Origin: Sphingomonas sp. 32-62-10
Lineage (GTDB): Bacteria; Pseudomonadota; Alphaproteobacteria; Sphingomonadales; Sphingomonadaceae
Reading direction: 5' to 3'
NCBI GenBank assembly: GCA_002280555.1
Contig: NCEE01000025.1
Coordinates: 1 to 41,565 of the forward strand
DNA: 41,565 nt
Program-made: the position numbers and the translations under genes
In this document: one piece after another, positions 40,992 through 41,565 of the stretch
How positions within the stretch are numbered: the stretch's first letter is position 1
How the letters are laid out: each line of letters starts with the position of its first letter
The notes under the pieces: generated by a model
Databases searched by the model: none
What the model was told of the DNA's origin: nothing
Seen by the model: only the letters and a program-made list of their open reading frames with translations

Positions 40992-41565
40992 ATGGCGACT
41001 TTGGCAGCAGACCCGGCGCGTACGTCTTCCGTCGACCCGTTCGATGTCAGCCGTGCTGAACTTTACCGTGACGATGTGTGGCAGGCGCCATTCCGCCAGC
41101 TTCGGGCCGAATCGCCCGTCCATTACGTGCCCCACAGCGACTTCGGTCCCTATTGGTCGATCTCCACCTACAAGCCGATCGTTGAGGTCGAATCGCTGCC
41201 CGATCTCTATTCGTCCGAAACGGGTGGCATCACGCTTGCCGATTTTGACGAGAAGATGCCCGGTGCTGTAAAAATGCCGATGTTCATCGCGATGGACCGG
41301 CCCAAGCATACCGGCCAGCGTCGCACTGTCGCCCCCGCGTTCACGCCCAGCGAGATGGTTCGGATGACGGAGAATATCCGCACGCGCACCAGCGAAGTGC
41401 TCGATTCGCTGCCCTGGGGCGAGCAGTTCGACTGGGTGGATACCGTGTCGATCGAGCTGACCACGCAAATGCTCGCCATCCTGTTCGATTTTCCGTGGGA
41501 GGATCGCCGCAAGCTGACGCTCTGGTCCGACTGGGCGGGTGATATCGAGCTGTTCAAGGATGAAG
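40992..41565 (+). CDS. Cytochrome P450, N-terminal part
   Basis: The first 191 residues of a soluble bacterial P450 monooxygenase, cut by the end of the window. Visible: the A-helix region DVWQAPFRQLRAESPVHYVPHSDFGPYWSIST, SETGGITLADFDE, and the C-helix motif MDRPKHTGQRRTVAPAFTP with the heme-propionate contacting His/Arg. The I-helix and Cys ligand lie beyond the window. ATG at 40992 is preceded by AGGAGAG. It is 29 nt after the exporter permease, so it may share its transcript. Confidence 0.88.
   Translation, partial: MATLAADPARTSSVDPFDVSRAELYRDDVWQAPFRQLRAESPVHYVPHSDFGPYWSISTYKPIVEVESLPDLYSSETGGITLADFDEKMPGAVKMPMFIAMDRPKHTGQRRTVAPAFTPSEMVRMTENIRTRTSEVLDSLPWGEQFDWVDTVSIELTTQMLAILFDFPWEDRRKLTLWSDWAGDIELFKDE

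Noticed and set aside
1..41565. CRISPR arrays, tRNA/rRNA genes, prophage or insertion sequences
   Set aside because: No regularly spaced direct repeats with unique spacers, no tRNA-like cloverleaf, and no transposase, integrase or phage structural gene was seen.

Overview
The window is high-GC chromosomal DNA from an alphaproteobacterium, most likely a member of the Sphingomonadaceae. The support is a PEP-CTERM/XrtA-type exopolysaccharide control locus (PrsK/PrsR), a GroEL ending in a GGGMGGMGGMDF-type tail, an alphaproteobacterial SspB, a bacterial ATP12 chaperone, HxlR and MarR-GNAT regulators, and many dispersed palindromic repeats of the kind common in sphingomonads. I see no prophage, insertion sequence, CRISPR array or tRNA/rRNA gene; the gene content is mostly core.

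Layout. 1-0.6 kb: C-terminal half of an ABC-F ATPase whose first ~66 nt do not fit the family. 0.6-1.7 kb: HWE/HisKA_2-type histidine kinase. 1.7-8.7 kb (minus strand): an operon for a sugar transferase, sensor kinase PrsK, sigma-54 activator PrsR and a secreted TPR protein, i.e. polysaccharide initiation plus its two-component control. 8.9-11.5 kb: a broken mannose-1-phosphate guanylyltransferase and a polytopic membrane protein. 11.6-15.7 kb: MarR-GNAT regulator with an operator-like palindrome, an exported protein, and a lipoprotein/crcB/RluA-type pseudouridine synthase cluster in which the synthase lacks its catalytic motif. 15.5-17.6 kb: a small membrane protein, two related glycine-zipper envelope proteins, and a long non-coding stretch ending in a strong rho-independent terminator that looks like an unrecognised structured RNA. 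17.6-21.4 kb: TRIC-type channel and the sppA-GNAT-DUF2490 operon. 21.5-23.9 kb: CIRCE-controlled groES-groEL with a tandem hairpin repeat between the genes. 23.9-27 kb: HxlR regulator divergent from a quinone oxidoreductase, then a tightly overlapped HAD phosphatase/small membrane protein/ATP12 operon. 27-35.9 kb: gmk, a small membrane protein, fumC, sspB, divergent hisB-hisH-hisA-hisF-(63-aa PEP-CTERM-like protein)-hisE-HIT, and an amino-acid permease; this block is bracketed by two nearly identical 107-bp repeats in inverted orientation. 36-41.6 kb: adenosine-kinase-like PfkB kinase, a lipoprotein, queG, a NatAB-like ABC exporter, and the start of a cytochrome P450.

The most noteworthy signals are: the candidate ncRNA at about 17.13-17.53 kb; a 20-nt sequence shared exactly by the leaders of groEL and fumC, in sense orientation just before each start codon; the 28-bp tandem repeat in the groES-groEL spacer that recopies the 3' end of groES; the paired 107-bp inverted repeats; a very small PEP-CTERM-like protein inside the his cluster; and three genes (ABC-F, mannose-1-phosphate guanylyltransferase, RluA-family synthase) that have each lost a conserved block. 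That last pattern calls for a check against reads, because it could be real decay or an assembly error.
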